From: Pseudomonas persica
GTDB taxonomy: Bacteria > Pseudomonadota > Gammaproteobacteria > Pseudomonadales > Pseudomonadaceae
Reading direction: 5' to 3'
Length of the DNA: 64,000 nucleotides
Assembly (NCBI RefSeq): GCF_900291015.1
Contig: NZ_OLKL01000045.1
Span: 161,551-225,550 of the forward strand
A program made the position numbers and the translations under genes. The notes beneath the pieces were generated by a model. It did no database searches and had not been told where the DNA came from. It was given only the letters and a program-made list of their open reading frames with translations. This document shows, one piece after another, positions 8,218-17,042 of this stretch (position 1 is the stretch's first letter; the number at the start of each line of letters is the position of its first letter).

Positions 8218-9347
8218 CGGGTCTCTCCGGCGCCTGCCAGGCTGTCCAGCAGGGCCTGGCCCATGCGCTCACGGCGCCAGCCGCGCAGCGAATCGGGCAA
8301 TTGATAGGGGCCATTGGGGTAGCCGCTCTTGAGCAGCGCCTCCAGGGCTTTCTTGCGCAGCATCAGCTCGGGGGCAATCCCTAGCCGCTCGCCTTCGGCC
8401 TGGCCGATGGCACGCAGCTGCTTGAGGATGCCGGCGGCCTCGATCGGCAAAGGCTCGGGCAAAGCCTGGGGCCACTGCTCGGCTGGCAGGCTGGCGGCAC
8501 GCTTGATCAGCTGGATGAGGAACTCACCGTCCTGACGAATGGTGCGCGGATGCATCTCGTCGATCTTGGCCAGCGCCGACAGGTTGTTCGGCTGGCTCTT
8601 GGCCATGGGCCACAGCGAGTGTTCCTTGAGGATGCGGTTGCGCGGCACGTCGCGGTTGCGCGCTTCACGCTCGCGCCAGGCGCACAGTTCGCGCAGCACT
8701 GCCAGTTGCTGGGGGGCCAGCTTCCAGGCCAGCTTGACGTCGCGGTACAGGCTCTCGGGCTCGACTTCGCGGCGTAGCTGGGCGACCAGCTCGGCGCCGT
8801 CCTCCAGCACCCAGGCGTATTTGTCGTCGGACAGGCGTGGGCGCAACACGGTGAACAGCTCGGCCAGGTGCACGGCATCCTCGGCGGCATAGCTGACCTG
8901 GGTGTCGGACAGCGGGCGCTGCAGCCAGTCGGAGCGGGTTTCACCCTTGGGCAGCTCGATACCCAGCACTTCCTGCACCAGGCGCGAATAGCCCATGGAG
9001 AAGCCCAGGTTGAGGTAGGCGGCGGCCAGCTGGGTGTCGAACAGCGGCTGTGGCAGCTTGCCGGTCAGGCGCAGCAGCACTTCGAGATCTTCGCTGCAGG
9101 CGTGCAGCACCTTGACCACGCCGCTGTACTCCAGCAGTTCGGCCAAGGGTTGCCAGTTGCCGATCAGCAGCGGGTCGATCAGGAAGGCACGCTGGCCGTC
9201 GCCGATCTGGATCAGCCCGGCTTTCGGGTAGAAGGTGTCGACCCGCATGAATTCGGTGTCGACGGCGACGAAGGGCAGTTCGTGCCAGTTCCGGCAGTGT
9301 TCGGCCAGGCTCTGGTCGTCACGGATCCAGTGTATTTCGATGGCCAC
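8214..9347 (-). CDS. rnd: Ribonuclease D
   Basis: 377 residues, normal length. The 3'-5' exoribonuclease domain shows the DEDDy motifs: VAVDTEFMRVDTFYP (Exo I), VLHACSEDLEVL (Exo II) and QVSYAAEDAVHLAELF (Exo III). Two HRDC domains follow, around residues 210-370. It trims tRNA 3' ends and other stable RNAs. First gene of a three-gene operon with ycgL and the hydroxyacid dehydrogenase. Confidence 0.95.
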   Translation of the reverse strand: MAIEIHWIRDDQSLAEHCRNWHELPFVAVDTEFMRVDTFYPKAGLIQIGDGQRAFLIDPLLIGNWQPLAELLEYSGVVKVLHACSEDLEVLLRLTGKLPQPLFDTQLAAAYLNLGFSMGYSRLVQEVLGIELPKGETRSDWLQRPLSDTQVSYAAEDAVHLAELFTVLRPRLSDDKYAWVLEDGAELVAQLRREVEPESLYRDVKLAWKLAPQQLAVLRELCAWREREARNRDVPRNRILKEHSLWPMAKSQPNNLSALAKIDEMHPRTIRQDGEFLIQLIKRAASLPAEQWPQALPEPLPIEAAGILKQLRAIGQAEGERLGIAPELMLRKKALEALLKSGYPNGPYQLPDSLRGWRRERMGQALLDSLAGAGETR

Positions 9348-9469
9348 GAGGCTCTCCCACTAACATTGGCGCGCAGTATATACGGCGCGGGCACTGCTGG
9401 TGAAACCCGGGCCATCCTTGATATCGATCAATGGTGCTGTTGTGTGTGTAGGAGTGGCCTTGCGGCACC

Positions 9470-11107
9470 TCAGCGCTTGGCCGCCAGCCACGGCCGGCAA
9501 CTGGCGAACATGTCCAGCGACTGTCGGTAGACCTCGGTATGCACCTGCAACAGGCCGAGCATCGAATGGAACAGGTTGTCCTGCGACAGCGGCGCATCGC
9601 TGAGCTTGGCCAGGCAGTCGGTATCGACACCGAAGTCCTCCTTGTAACTGTCGGAGAACCAGGTCAGCAGCGGCACGTGCTTCTGCTGCTCGGGGGCGAT
9701 GGCGTAAGGTGTGCCGTGCAGGAACAGGTTGTACTCACCCAGCGACTCGCCATGGTCGGACAGGTAGATCATCGCCGTGTCGACCTTGTCCTGCTTGCTG
9801 CGCAGGGTGTCGATCAACGAGGCCAGCACCTTGTCGGTATAGGCCAGGGTGTTGTCGTAGCCGTTGACGATTTGCTGCTCGCTGCACTGGTCCAGCGCGT
9901 TGCTCTGGCACACCGGGGCAAAACGCTGGTCGCCATCGGGGTAGCGTTTGAAATATTCAGGCCCGTGGCTGCCCATCTGGTGCAACACCAGCACGGTGTC
10001 CTTGTCGAGGTTGTCGATCAGCTCACCCAGGCCCTGCAGCAGGATCTGGTCATGGCATTCTCCATCAGCGCACAGCTGCGGGTCCTTGAGGTTGCTGACA
10101 TCGATGAACTGCACGCGGTCGCAGGTGCCCTTGCAGCCCGACTGGTTGTCACGCCACTGCACCACCAGGCCGGTACGCTGGAGGATGTCCAGCAGCCCTT
10201 CGCGGTTCTTCGCCACGCGGGCATCGTAGTCCTTGCGCTGCATGCCAGAGAACATGCACGGCACCGAGACGGCGGTTTCCGTGCCGCAGGAGTGCACATC
10301 GGAGAACGCCAGCAGGCCTTGCTCCCTGGCAAGGTTCGGTGTGGTATCGCGGTTGTAGCCGAGCACGCCGAAGTGGTCTGCCCGCGCACTTTCGCCCACC
10401 ACCAGCACGGTCAGCGACTTGCGTTCATGTTTTTGCCAGGCGGCATCACGCTTGGCATCTTCGCCATACTGCTGGAAGGGCCGCGATGCGGTACCGACGC
10501 GCTCGCCGACATAACCGATGGAGGCACCCACGATATTGCTGGGGGTGAGCATCAGACGCAGTTCGTGGTGGTTGCGAAACAGCGATGACAGGCCCTGGTA
10601 GTTGACCAGGGCCACCGAACCCAGGGCCACCACGCAGGCACCGCCAACCACCAGTTTGCCGAGCAGTTCACGGTGCCAGGCGCGGTAGGCGATCGGCGCC
10701 TTCCACAACAGTACCGAAGGCACTACACCGAGGCCCAGGATATACAAGGCAAACTTCAGCGAGAGCAAGTCACGTACTTCCGCCACGTTGGTTTCCGCCA
10801 TATTACGGAACATACCCGCGTCGATAAGGACACCGTATTGGTTCATGAAGTAAGCCACGCCCGCGCCACTCAAGAACAACACGATAAGTATCGGTTTCAA
10901 GACATAACGGAAGGCGAACAACGTCAGGATCAGGTTGAACGCGAACAGCATCAGCACGGCAAACGCCAGGCTCAGCCAAAGCCCCGGCAAACCGGGCGGC
11001 ACGATCTGTTCAAGGTGCTGCCAGAGGAAGACATTGAAGCCGATCAGCAGGTAAAGACTGGCCAGCAGCGTGACCCATTCAGTCCGCAGGGATTTGAAGT
11101 TGAGCAT
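9470..11107 (-). CDS. eptA: Lipid A phosphoethanolamine transferase, EptA type
   Basis: 545 residues. Five N-terminal membrane helices (about residues 10-170) are followed by a periplasmic sulfatase-fold domain. The zinc/phosphoryl site shows VLVVGESARADHFGVLGYNRDTTPNL (first Glu), the phosphothreonine region SCGTETAVSVPCMFSGM, and YLSDHGESLGE plus HGTPYAIAP near the C-terminus. It transfers phosphoethanolamine from phosphatidylethanolamine to lipid A, which lowers binding of cationic peptides. ATG 11107 is chosen over a TTG 12 bases upstream; the ribosome site is weak in both cases. Confidence 0.88.
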   Translation of the reverse strand: MLNFKSLRTEWVTLLASLYLLIGFNVFLWQHLEQIVPPGLPGLWLSLAFAVLMLFAFNLILTLFAFRYVLKPILIVLFLSGAGVAYFMNQYGVLIDAGMFRNMAETNVAEVRDLLSLKFALYILGLGVVPSVLLWKAPIAYRAWHRELLGKLVVGGACVVALGSVALVNYQGLSSLFRNHHELRLMLTPSNIVGASIGYVGERVGTASRPFQQYGEDAKRDAAWQKHERKSLTVLVVGESARADHFGVLGYNRDTTPNLAREQGLLAFSDVHSCGTETAVSVPCMFSGMQRKDYDARVAKNREGLLDILQRTGLVVQWRDNQSGCKGTCDRVQFIDVSNLKDPQLCADGECHDQILLQGLGELIDNLDKDTVLVLHQMGSHGPEYFKRYPDGDQRFAPVCQSNALDQCSEQQIVNGYDNTLAYTDKVLASLIDTLRSKQDKVDTAMIYLSDHGESLGEYNLFLHGTPYAIAPEQQKHVPLLTWFSDSYKEDFGVDTDCLAKLSDAPLSQDNLFHSMLGLLQVHTEVYRQSLDMFASCRPWLAAKR

Positions 11108-11206
11108 CAGTGTTCGCAATCAAGAGTGATTATCAGCCCAAGGGCCTGCGCGGCACCGGGGAAACTTGGCTGAACTCTAGAAAGCGCACCATCAATATTT
11201 TGTGAA

Positions 11207-11240
11207 AAAGACGCCAACAAATTCGTGAGCCGGCGTCTTT
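11207..11240 (-). terminator. Terminator after the CHMI-like gene
   Basis: AAAGACGCC and GGCGTCTTT pair around a 16-base loop. On the minus strand the stem is followed by a T run (TTTTTC). It separates the CHMI-like gene from eptA. Confidence 0.8.
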
Positions 11241-11271
11241 CTACATTAAAAGAAGTTCATACAGCTGCCGT

Positions 11272-11637
11272 TCAGCCTGGCAGGCGTGCCTTGGCGTAGG
11301 GCTCGCGGTCGATGTCCAGCACTTCCACGCACAGCTGAATGTCCAGCCCGGGTTGCTCGGGAATGGCTACACGCAGTACCTCCAGCAGGCTGGCGGACAG
11401 CTGCGTCTTCACCTCGGGCGAGCGCCCGCTGAGGATGGCCAGGCGCACATGGGCAAAGGCACGCTCGCCGGGCGCGGTGCCCACCCGGTAATGTTTGAAG
11501 GCTTCGGCGCGGCTTTTGATATCGGCTTCATCGGCGAACTGGCCGCTGCCGACCAGGGCGTGGTTCAGGCGCAGCAGCAGCACGTCGACATCAAGCTCAT
11601 GCAGGTTGTCGCTGTATTCCAGGTTCAGGTGAGGCAT
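11272..11637 (-). CDS. 5-carboxymethyl-2-hydroxymuconate isomerase-like tautomerase
   Basis: 121 residues. The N-terminus MPHLNLEYSDNL has the catalytic Pro that becomes residue 1 after Met removal in the CHMI branch of the tautomerase superfamily; HYRVGTAPGERAFAHVRLAILSGRS matches the middle strand region. In homoprotocatechuate degradation CHMI isomerises 5-carboxymethyl-2-hydroxymuconate, but no hpa genes are nearby, so the real substrate is open. Confidence 0.8.
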   Translation of the reverse strand: MPHLNLEYSDNLHELDVDVLLLRLNHALVGSGQFADEADIKSRAEAFKHYRVGTAPGERAFAHVRLAILSGRSPEVKTQLSASLLEVLRVAIPEQPGLDIQLCVEVLDIDREPYAKARLPG

Positions 11638-11753
11638 GGCGCAGGTTCCGGGTCACGGGAAGATGCGACAGCCTACCCCCAGTCCCCTACCTGCGCAAAG
11701 ACGGCTATCCTCAAAGATCAGGACCATTCGCCAACCCCTACAGAGGTGAAGAA

Positions 11754-11990
11754 ATGCCAGTTCCGCATGATCTGCTCGCTGACCTGCACGTTACCGCTGA
11801 TGCATTCCAGGCGCTCATGGACAAGGACCAGACGCTGCACTCACTGCACAAGGAATACAACGCCAAGGACAAGGAGGTGGTCGCCGCCGAAGGCAACGGT
11901 ACCAACGACGAGGCCGTCAACCGCCTGCGCAAGGAGCGGTTGCTGATCAAGGACAAGATCGAACGAATCATTCATCCGCCCAGATCCTGA
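11754..11990 (+). CDS. YdcH-family (DUF465) small helical protein
   Basis: 78 residues; HSLHKEYNAKDKEVVAAEGN followed by NRLRKERLLIKDKIERII is the typical DUF465 helical hairpin. GAGGTGAAGAAATG gives a good ribosome site. Function of the family is unknown. Confidence 0.85.
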   Translation: MPVPHDLLADLHVTADAFQALMDKDQTLHSLHKEYNAKDKEVVAAEGNGTNDEAVNRLRKERLLIKDKIERIIHPPRS

Positions 11991-12020
11991 TCGTCCCGTT
12001 CCTCGCTTTCCCGGCCGTGC

Positions 12021-12081
12021 GCCGGCAAGCCATCACTCACAAGCGCCTTGCGAAGGCCTCGTGATCAGCTGGCTTGCCGGC
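12021..12081. repeat. GCCGGCAAGCC inverted repeat
   Basis: GCCGGCAAGCC (12021-12031) and GGCTTGCCGGC (12071-12081) form a perfect 11-bp dyad around 39 bases. This is a different repeat class from the common REP, placed between two convergent genes and at the left edge of the accessory cluster. Confidence 0.7.
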
Positions 12082-12107
12082 GATCCGGCCGGGGGGTCAA
12101 CCCACTT

Positions 12108-12836
12108 TCAGCGCCCCGGCGTTCTCGCAACGCTGGTCACCTGCGCCATGGCAGGGTTGGCCATGGTGTTGAAAGGCATCAACGAACGAACCTGAGGCGG
12201 TTCGCAACTGTGCAGGCCCATGAACACCGTGACGACTTCGTGCACGTGCCGCTCGGCCCGTTCCCCTTGCAAGGGTTCGCAGATACCGATCAACACGCGG
12301 AAATAATCATCGCCCTTGAGCAGGCAGAAGAAGCGTTCCGCCGCCTTCTGCGGGTCTTCGATGCGCAAGCGGCCTGCCAGCGACGCACGCATCAGCAGGT
12401 TGGTCATTTCCCTGAGCATGTGTCGCGCTCCTGCCTCGTAGAACATGCACGCCAGCTTGGGTTCCTGGTTGGCCATGGCGACGATTACTCTCTGCAGGGC
12501 CACCGCCTCGCTACTGCAGATCAACTCCAGGTACTTGATGCCGATATTGAGCAGCACCGTCTCGATACTGGCATGCGGAGAGAAGTCAAAAAGCCGTTCA
12601 GGCAATTGCTCATCGCACTTGGCCGTAATCGCCGCGGAGAACAGCGTGGCCTTGTCCCTGTAGTGGTTGTAGACGGTCAGTTTCGACACCCCGGCCTCGG
12701 CCGCGATCGCGTCCATGCTGGACCCCTCGTACCCCTTGCTCAGGAAAAGACTTTTCGCCGCCTCGAGGACTGCCCTGCGTTTAGCCTGGTCCTTCGGGCG
12801 CCCAGATTTGCTCACCAGTACCGTTTGCTTGGTCAT
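12108..12836 (-). CDS. TetR/AcrR-family regulator of the accessory cluster
   Basis: 242 residues. The N-terminal HTH is clear: SGRPKDQAKRRAVLEAAKSLFLSKGYEGSSMDAIAAEAGVSKLTVYNHYRDKATLF (split across about residues 10-65). The C-terminal ligand-binding domain (TetR_C AefR-like) has CMFYEAGARHML. It is the last gene of the minus-strand series, 158 bases after the RND exporter. By position it probably represses the cluster in response to an intermediate or product. Candidate target sites lie at 27831-28012. Confidence 0.85.
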   Translation of the reverse strand: MTKQTVLVSKSGRPKDQAKRRAVLEAAKSLFLSKGYEGSSMDAIAAEAGVSKLTVYNHYRDKATLFSAAITAKCDEQLPERLFDFSPHASIETVLLNIGIKYLELICSSEAVALQRVIVAMANQEPKLACMFYEAGARHMLREMTNLLMRASLAGRLRIEDPQKAAERFFCLLKGDDYFRVLIGICEPLQGERAERHVHEVVTVFMGLHSCEPPQVRSLMPFNTMANPAMAQVTSVARTPGR

Positions 12837-12994
12837 ATGATTTCCCTACCGTTTGGTTTTCTTGGAGACGACCAGCCCTTCCAGCTTGCTCAAGGCAAGC
12901 CGGCCTGGTCGCATTTTTTGCGGTTTCTGGCTACCTGGTCGCGTCACCAGGCAGGAAAGGTTCAAGGCATCGGCAGCTTCCGCTCGTCAACCTG

Positions 12995-15292
12995 TCAACG
13001 CCTGGGAACCACCACGGCTGCCATGCCCGGTCCCGGCTCGGCACGCTTGAGGAAGTGGTGGATGAGGTAGGGAATCCCCACCGCGTTACATAACAGGGAG
13101 ACAAGGATGGCCAACGCGCAGAACAAACCGAACAAACGCGTGAAGTAGGATTCCCCCAGCCCCAGGACGAGGAAGCCGACACACAGCACCAGTGCGCCAA
13201 TCCACAGTGCTTCGCCAATATCCTCGAAGATCCGCATCACCAGTTGCTGCGCCGTGAGGTGCGTCGGAGCGTGCCGGGCGTGATAGAAGCAATGCAGCGT
13301 CGCATCCACCACCAAGCCGAACATGATGCACCCGATCATCGAGGTGCCGACATTGATCGATAGCCCCAACGCGCCCATCACACCGAATACGGCAACCAGT
13401 GGCATGATGTTGACGACCACGGCAATGATTGCCACCGACCAGGATCGTGCAAGCATGTAGAACGCCACTGCCATCGAGGCAACAGCGAACAGGATGCTCC
13501 ATGCCATGCCATCCAACAGCAGCTTGACCATCACCGTTTGCATGACCGAATAGGACGTCAGGTGGTGCTCGAACACAGAGGGGTGCCGGTCAAGGTATTC
13601 GGCTACCTGGTCGAGCACTTGCTGCAGCTGCGCCTGGGGCATTTGTTGCAGGCGTATCCGCACTCGGGTGAACTGGTTGTCGTAGTCGACGAAACGCTTC
13701 AGTTCATGGTCCGGCCCGGCCAGTGAATACGTGAAGATATATTGCTCGGCGGCCTCCCGGGTGTCGGGCAACACTTGGTACTGGATGCTTCCACCGTTCA
13801 TTTCACGGTGAATGTCCTTGAGGAAATCAACCACCGAGAGGCTCTTGTCCACCCCGGGGATACTACTGACGAAAGCCTGGAGCGCTGCGATCTCACGCAG
13901 GGCCTGCGGTTCCAGCACTCCGCCCTTTTCCTTGGTCCAGAGACAGATCTCCAGGCTGGATACCCCACCCAACTCTTTCTCGATGAAGTCTGTGGAGACC
14001 TTGATCGGCGCAGACTTGTCGATGAAATTCAGGAACGCCGCCTCCACATGCAACCGCCCGATGGGTAGAACAGCCAGGCCAACCAGTACAACGGTCAGCA
14101 ATGGCAATACCCGGCGTGAGCGGTACAACGGTGCAAGCCATTGTACCCATCTGGCATGGAGCTTATGGTCGACCCGCCGCGCCTTGCCCGCTGGTGCACA
14201 CGCCAGCATGAACGGCATGAGCAGGCAGGACAGCACATAGGCAATGATCGCTGCCACTGCGGCGATCACCCCGAACGCGCGTATGGGGGCAACCTCGCTG
14301 ACGGCAAGGGTGAGAAAGCCGATCGCCGTGGTAAAGGACGTCAGGAAGCAAGGCATCAGGTTCTGGCGCAGGGAGAAGCGCATGGCCTCAAGCACCGGCA
14401 TACCTTGGTTCAAACCCTGGCGATAGGTATCCAGCAAGTGCAGGCAGTCCAGCACGGCGATGCACATCATGATCGATGGCAGCCCGACAGTGACCGCATT
14501 CATGGGCAACCCCAGCCTGCCCATGCTACCCAGCAACAGCAATGTGCAGAGGGTTACCACGGCCAGCACCACCAGAACATCGCCTACGTTGCGCAGGAAG
14601 ACCGCCAACAGTAACAGCAGCACCAGCGACGTCAGCGGAATGAAGGTCTGCAGGTCGTTCCACATGTCACGCGTGACCTGCTGTTCGACCACGGGTTCAC
14701 CAGCAACGTGAAACTGCTCGTAACCACTGTCGGCCATGATGCGTTGCACGCCCGACAGAACCCGCTCGAACTTCCCTTCAGGGTTGCCTGGGCCAGCCTC
14801 GATGAGGATCGCCGTGACCTGCCCATCCGGCGATACCAGCTCGCGCAGATACAGTGGGCTGCCCAGCAGCTTGTCGAGCACCCGCTGCCGGTCATGGCTG
14901 GAAGACTCGGCCAGTGCCTGTGCGGCAGGCAGAATATCCAGCGCCTGGTCCTGGCCAAGGATGATGTTCACCGACGCGATGCTGGTTGCCTTGGCCACAT
15001 CGGGCAAGTCTTCCAGCCTCTGGGTAACCGCTTGCAGCCTGGCCATCTGCTGATCGCTTGAAAGCGCCTGATGTGGCAGGGCGACGACGATCATGCGGTC
15101 ATCGCCGAAGCGTTGCTTGAATGTTTCGTACCGCTGGCGCTCGAGATTGCCCTCAGGCAGGAAGGAATCGATCGATGCATCGAAGCGCATTTCCAAGACG
15201 CCGGGAGCAACTGCCAATACGGCCAGTACCACCCATAGCGCATTGAACCGGCGCCAATTGATCAAGAAGCGAATAATTGCATCCATGCCCAT
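12995..15292 (-). CDS. MMPL/RND-superfamily exporter (HAE2/HpnN-like)
   Basis: 765 residues. Two-fold repeated RND layout: TM1 near residue 15-35, a large periplasmic loop with FKQRFGDDRMIVVALPHQ, TM2-6 with VGLPSIMMCIAVLDCLHLLDTY in TM4 (an Asp in TM4 fits proton relay), then the second loop and TM7-12 with GTSMIGCIMFGLVVDATLHCFYH. This MMPL class moves lipids or lipid-like molecules out of the inner membrane. ATG 15292 has GAGG 7 bases upstream; an in-frame GTG lies at 15307. It is 45 bases after the MAPEG gene. Confidence 0.88.
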   Translation of the reverse strand: MGMDAIIRFLINWRRFNALWVVLAVLAVAPGVLEMRFDASIDSFLPEGNLERQRYETFKQRFGDDRMIVVALPHQALSSDQQMARLQAVTQRLEDLPDVAKATSIASVNIILGQDQALDILPAAQALAESSSHDRQRVLDKLLGSPLYLRELVSPDGQVTAILIEAGPGNPEGKFERVLSGVQRIMADSGYEQFHVAGEPVVEQQVTRDMWNDLQTFIPLTSLVLLLLLAVFLRNVGDVLVVLAVVTLCTLLLLGSMGRLGLPMNAVTVGLPSIMMCIAVLDCLHLLDTYRQGLNQGMPVLEAMRFSLRQNLMPCFLTSFTTAIGFLTLAVSEVAPIRAFGVIAAVAAIIAYVLSCLLMPFMLACAPAGKARRVDHKLHARWVQWLAPLYRSRRVLPLLTVVLVGLAVLPIGRLHVEAAFLNFIDKSAPIKVSTDFIEKELGGVSSLEICLWTKEKGGVLEPQALREIAALQAFVSSIPGVDKSLSVVDFLKDIHREMNGGSIQYQVLPDTREAAEQYIFTYSLAGPDHELKRFVDYDNQFTRVRIRLQQMPQAQLQQVLDQVAEYLDRHPSVFEHHLTSYSVMQTVMVKLLLDGMAWSILFAVASMAVAFYMLARSWSVAIIAVVVNIMPLVAVFGVMGALGLSINVGTSMIGCIMFGLVVDATLHCFYHARHAPTHLTAQQLVMRIFEDIGEALWIGALVLCVGFLVLGLGESYFTRLFGLFCALAILVSLLCNAVGIPYLIHHFLKRAEPGPGMAAVVVPRR

Positions 15293-15337
15293 GGTATTAC
15301 CTCGCACGCCGGCGATTCTGTTGTTATTGGTCGAGCC

Positions 15338-15772
15338 TCAACTGGTCCTGGCGACCAATTGGGCGATGATGATGCCTGCCAGCGCGAACAGGCAGATGAT
15401 GCCCACCGCATAGGACAGCGTGCGCCATGGCTGCCAGCGCGCCAGGTAGGTCACGGTGTGCAGAACCCGCGCAACGGTAAATATGGAAAACAGCCACACC
15501 GCTGGCCCTGCCGGCCCGTCAAGCAATACATAGATGCCGCCGAGCACGAAGAACAAAGGGATGTTCTCCAGGTCGTTCATCCAGGCTTGCGATGCGCGCG
15601 ATACCTGGGGCAGTTCTTCGGCGCTGGCAACGCGCCCGACGAAGCCTGCGTCTTCGGCATTCTTGAATGTCATGCGGCCAATCCGGTGGAAGCCCTGGTA
15701 ACACGAAATCGCGAACATCTTGGCGAACAACACCAGAACGCACAGGGTATAGCTGTAAAGAACGACGCTCAT
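15338..15772 (-). CDS. MAPEG-family membrane protein
   Basis: 144 residues with four hydrophobic helices. RASQAWMNDLENIPLFFVLGGIYVL matches the RxxxAxxNDLENI signature of microsomal glutathione transferase 1/PGE synthase (MAPEG); the family binds glutathione or lipid electrophiles at the membrane. A role in conjugating or detoxifying a pathway intermediate is inferred only from its place between the cupin and exporter genes. The gap to the upstream cupin gene is 102 bases. Confidence 0.85.
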   Translation of the reverse strand: MSVVLYSYTLCVLVLFAKMFAISCYQGFHRIGRMTFKNAEDAGFVGRVASAEELPQVSRASQAWMNDLENIPLFFVLGGIYVLLDGPAGPAVWLFSIFTVARVLHTVTYLARWQPWRTLSYAVGIICLFALAGIIIAQLVARTS

Positions 15773-15874
15773 ATCTACTCCTTTAGATGGACTTTCCGGT
15801 CTATGACGTGGACGTCCCGGGGGGGTGCCCCGGGGCGCGACTCAGTATAGGGTCATAGCCAGGTCAAGCGGCAC

Positions 15875-17020
15875 CTAGAGCGATACTCGACGGACGAACT
15901 CCTCGGTGTCGAACTCGAACGCCAGCTTCGCGCCGGTTGCCTTGTCCGAGCCCCAGCCTTCCTTGAGCACAGTCATCACCGTCTGACGGAAGCGCGGCGA
16001 AGTGACCCACATGAGCGAGAACATCTTGTTGCCCATGATCATCTTGTTGATGGCCCGCGATGCAATCGCAAGCGAGGGGACCGGTGTCTCGACGCAGTGC
16101 CACCACCAATGCGGGGAAAACAAAACGTCCCCCGCCTCAAGCGTGGTGGTGTACTTGGGGATGTAGCGATACAACGGGTAGCCGTCAGCCTCGATCTCGT
16201 CATGGCTTTTGCGCCAGTCGAGCATGGTGGCGGCGTAGAACATGTCCTTGCGCGTGATCGGGTGCATCCACATCGAATGCTTGGGATGGACGAATGTCCA
16301 TTTCTTCACGCCATTGATCATGGTGAACAGGTTCGGCCCACCGGTGCAGTGCCAACCAGAGATCACACCGCCGGCCGAGAGGAACATCTGCGTCGACATG
16401 ATGCGTTTGTCGCGGGTGCTCAGGTACTTGCCCAGGGTTGCCAGGTCGAGTTCCTGGCGCAACTCGGGGTGCTTGTTGAACAGGTCCTCGGTGTGGCCTG
16501 GATAGTAGGTGCCGCCACCGAGAATGTTCTCGACCACCTCTGCGATGGGCAGGTCGATGTACTGCAACGCCTTCTCGTTCAGCTCGTTGCCGCGCACACG
16601 GGTGGCCACCTTCACCTCGCCGTAGTGTTGCGCCAGGTATTCAGGCGTCCATTTGCGTACCGACTCCCAGTGTTTGGCCGCTCCACGGAACACTACCGGG
16701 GTGTTGGGTTCCAGGTAGATCTTGTGGAAGTTCTCGGCTGACAGCTCATTGATGTCGACCTCGGGCACAGGCAAGGTCGGGCCGTCGCCATACGCCCTGG
16801 ACTGCTCCTGGATACGAGCCTCGATACGGCGGGTGCGCTCGATGCATGCGGGGGTACCATAGGGGCCATGTTCCTTGCGACCGACCAGGTAGTATCGACG
16901 CAGGAAGTCAGCCCAGTACCGGCTGCGCGTGAGCCAGTCGATCTTCGGATCGTGGGTAAGATCGATTGTCGGGAAATCCGCCTGTGCGAAGCTGTTGTGC
17001 GACCTCATTGCTTTGTCCAT
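15875..17020 (-). CDS. Cupin_8/JmjC-like protein with altered metal motif
   Basis: 381 residues from the ATG at 17020. The JmjC/cupin_8 layout is clear: PVVFRGAAKHWESVRKW (110-124), GWHCTGGPNLFTMINGVKKW (222-241), and LEAGDVLFSPHWWWHCVETP (294-313). Family members use Fe(II) and 2-oxoglutarate through HxD...H. Here the first motif is His224-Cys-Thr226, so the Asp ligand is Thr, while Asn230 and His308 are kept. It may have lost hydroxylase activity or changed chemistry. It starts 22 bases after the FeeM-like gene. The longer frame upstream lacks a ribosome site. Confidence 0.8.
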   Translation of the reverse strand: MDKAMRSHNSFAQADFPTIDLTHDPKIDWLTRSRYWADFLRRYYLVGRKEHGPYGTPACIERTRRIEARIQEQSRAYGDGPTLPVPEVDINELSAENFHKIYLEPNTPVVFRGAAKHWESVRKWTPEYLAQHYGEVKVATRVRGNELNEKALQYIDLPIAEVVENILGGGTYYPGHTEDLFNKHPELRQELDLATLGKYLSTRDKRIMSTQMFLSAGGVISGWHCTGGPNLFTMINGVKKWTFVHPKHSMWMHPITRKDMFYAATMLDWRKSHDEIEADGYPLYRYIPKYTTTLEAGDVLFSPHWWWHCVETPVPSLAIASRAINKMIMGNKMFSLMWVTSPRFRQTVMTVLKEGWGSDKATGAKLAFEFDTEEFVRRVSL

Positions 17021-17042
17021 TGCCTTGCTACTCCCTGCTGTG

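Noticed and set aside
12934..12951. CCTGGT-N6-ACCAGG hairpin after the exporter gene as terminator
   Set aside because: No T tract follows on the minus strand and the TetR gene continues the same direction.
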